From Lottia gigantea (taxonomy: Eukaryota > Mollusca > Gastropoda > Lottiidae): DNA of 64,000 nt. The translations under genes and the position numbers were made by a program. This document shows, in pieces, positions 62,847 through 64,000 of this stretch; the stretch's first letter is position 1, and every line of letters starts with the position of its first letter. A model generated the notes under the pieces. The model was given only the letters and a program-made list of their open reading frames with translations. It searched no databases and was not told the DNA's origin. The stretch covers positions 376,202 to 440,201 of the forward strand of contig NW_008707481.1 of assembly GCF_000327385.1 (NCBI RefSeq), written 5' to 3'.

Positions 62847-63381
62847 GTAAGTTTTAAAGATTATTCTGTCGCGTTTAGATTAATTTAGTTTAATTTAGTT
62901 TAATTTAGGTTATTGTTATAAAAATAACAAGGCATTTTTTTTTTTGAACGCAATGAGTTACTACCAACATAAAGAAAAGCTGCAAACATTCTGTTGTATT
63001 TTCATTATTTATTTTTGTCTGTTGATGTAGAAAATAATGCATGATAAAGAACACTAGATGTTCAGTGGTAAATTTTGAATTCTCATTTCTTTCTGTTGTA
63101 AAATTCCTTTGCAAATTGTTGGACTGTGTGCTATTGCAGGAAAAATCATAGCAGCATAAGTTTTCCTGAATCTGCACAGTTGAAATAGCTCTACTATGAT
63201 TTCCTCTCACATTGATACAATATTTTAATATTTGTTTTAATGGTAAAATATAATGGATTGAGCTTGAAAACAGCACCAAATAATTTTTTTTTGAACACAT
63301 TTCAGTTCTTTTTTTACCATATGTTTTAGATTAAATTTTTTTGTTTATTTAATTGTTTATCACTTTTATTTTCAAACTTAG

Positions 63382-63498
63382 ATTGCTGCACATTCATCTA
63401 ATCTCCATTACCAATCATGTCACATGACCTATGAAAGGGAGATAAATCATGAGAACTATTTGTCATCTGGTTCATTACAAAGCATGAATAGTGATTAT
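63382..63498 (+). CDS. NCKAP5: NCKAP5-like protein, coding exon 10 (probable)
   Basis: 39 codons, phase 0/0, after AACTTAG and before TAT|GTATGC, a weaker donor. It reads IAAHSSNLHYQSCHMTYERE and ends YLSSGSLQSMNSDY, which resembles the Ser-rich LSSTCSEY segment after the coiled coil of NCKAP5. The gene continues beyond the window. Confidence 0.65.
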
Positions 63499-63929
63499 GT
63501 ATGCTATTTTTATTGTTTGTAATTTTACTTCTTAAAGGGATTGTAAAGAGATTTTCTAAATTTTGTATGTGTATAGGAGTCAAATGATATTATCTATTTG
63601 AACCATTCCAATTTTCATTGCGACGTCTTTGGTTCTATGAATTCTATTAAAACTAAGTGTTTTATGACCCCTACAAAGGTCTTGATACAAGCAAATTCCG
63701 CAGGGGTGACGTCATATTAGTTTTAGTGGAATTACAGGAACCACAGACGTCCGATTGAAAAGTGGAACTTTGCAAATTGATGCTATCAGTGTCCCCGATA
63801 CTCATGAAAAATTTAGAAAACCTCTTTACAATCTCTTTAAAGGTATATAAAAAACTTAAATTTTTAAATTTGGTTTAAATGAATCTTTGTTCGTGTATGC
63901 TATTTTTATTGTTTGTAATTTTACTTCTT
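63499..63929. repeat. 35-bp direct duplication flanking a MITE
   Basis: GTATGCTATTTTTATTGTTT with the following GTAATTTTACTTCTT occurs at 63499-63533 and 63895-63929. The first copy contains the exon 10 donor. Confidence 0.9.
63536..63836. mobile_element. TTAA-flanked MITE (piggyBac-type target), 301 bp
   Basis: TTAA lies at 63532-63535 and 63837-63840. Inverted ends: AGGGATTGTAAAGAGATTTT at the left against, reverse-complemented, AGAGATTGTAAAGAGGTTTT at the right, continuing to CTAAATTTT. No coding capacity. A related fragment is at 4836. Confidence 0.85.
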
Positions 63930-64000
63930 CGATCAATGATATATATGATGATTTCTGTTGTGATAACTTTGCAGCAATGTTGTTGTTTTTAGACACACAA

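Noticed and set aside
62905-63300. 131-codon minus-strand frame in intron 9
   Set aside because: No motif or splice support; composition matches the surrounding intron.
1-64000. LTR retrovirus-like or Polinton elements
   Set aside because: No LTR pairs, integrase, protease, capsid or packaging-type frames were recognised; the reverse transcriptase present is of LINE type.

Overview
The window reads as an AT-rich invertebrate nuclear locus, most likely from a mollusc (gastropod or bivalve). There are no operons, ribosome binding sites or dense ORFs. What it holds is small coding exons with GT/AG borders, very long introns, and many interspersed and tandem repeats. The mollusc call is an inference from the repeat content (tRNA-derived SINEs with ATTC-type tails, a CCCACAT...GTCCGTCC repeat family, a RING/B-box/MATH gene) and from gene structure; no species can be named.

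The host gene runs left to right on the + strand across the whole window. Ten coding exons (2193-2266, 2474-2549, 11953-12075, 58029-58183, 61151-61241, 61593-61682, 62075-62257, 62474-62593, 62787-62846, 63382-63498) join with consistent phases into about 363 residues, mostly coiled coil. The block in exons 4-8 matches the N-terminal region of vertebrate NCKAP5/NCKAP5L (CEP169), including the near-identical ANQVVQALL-QK-LREEC segment. The gene continues past the right edge. Intron 3 is about 46 kb and holds most of the window. A second possible start exon (55198-55323) lies 2.7 kb before exon 4 and ends in the phase needed to splice to it. Two CpG-richer stretches at 15.7-16.1 and 27.8-28.1 kb end in splice-donor-like sites and may be further alternative promoters.

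Intron 2 holds an intronless minus-strand TRIM-type gene (RING, B-box, coiled coil, MATH; 5814-7320) with two reading-frame breaks. Immediately upstream of its start is a 1.4-kb minisatellite with a 148-bp higher-order period. Intron 3 holds a 26-copy, 43-bp tandem array in which every unit carries a TGACTCA (AP-1) site. It also holds an RNase-H LINE fragment with an 11-bp target duplication and a perfect 36-bp hairpin at its 5' end; a Tc1/mariner relic with TIRs and TA duplication; a 559-bp TIR element with subterminal repeats and a 34-bp perfect palindrome; foldback elements; and a 5'-truncated CR1/Jockey-type LINE with a nearly open RT. Several copies of a 161-164-bp monomer repeat family and two SINE copies are also there; two more SINE copies lie in intron 2. 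Near the right edge a TTAA-flanked MITE lies next to the last visible exon, inside a 35-bp direct duplication.

No rRNA, free-standing tRNA, CRISPR or recognisable viral element was seen. All homology calls were made by eye from remembered family sequences, without searches.
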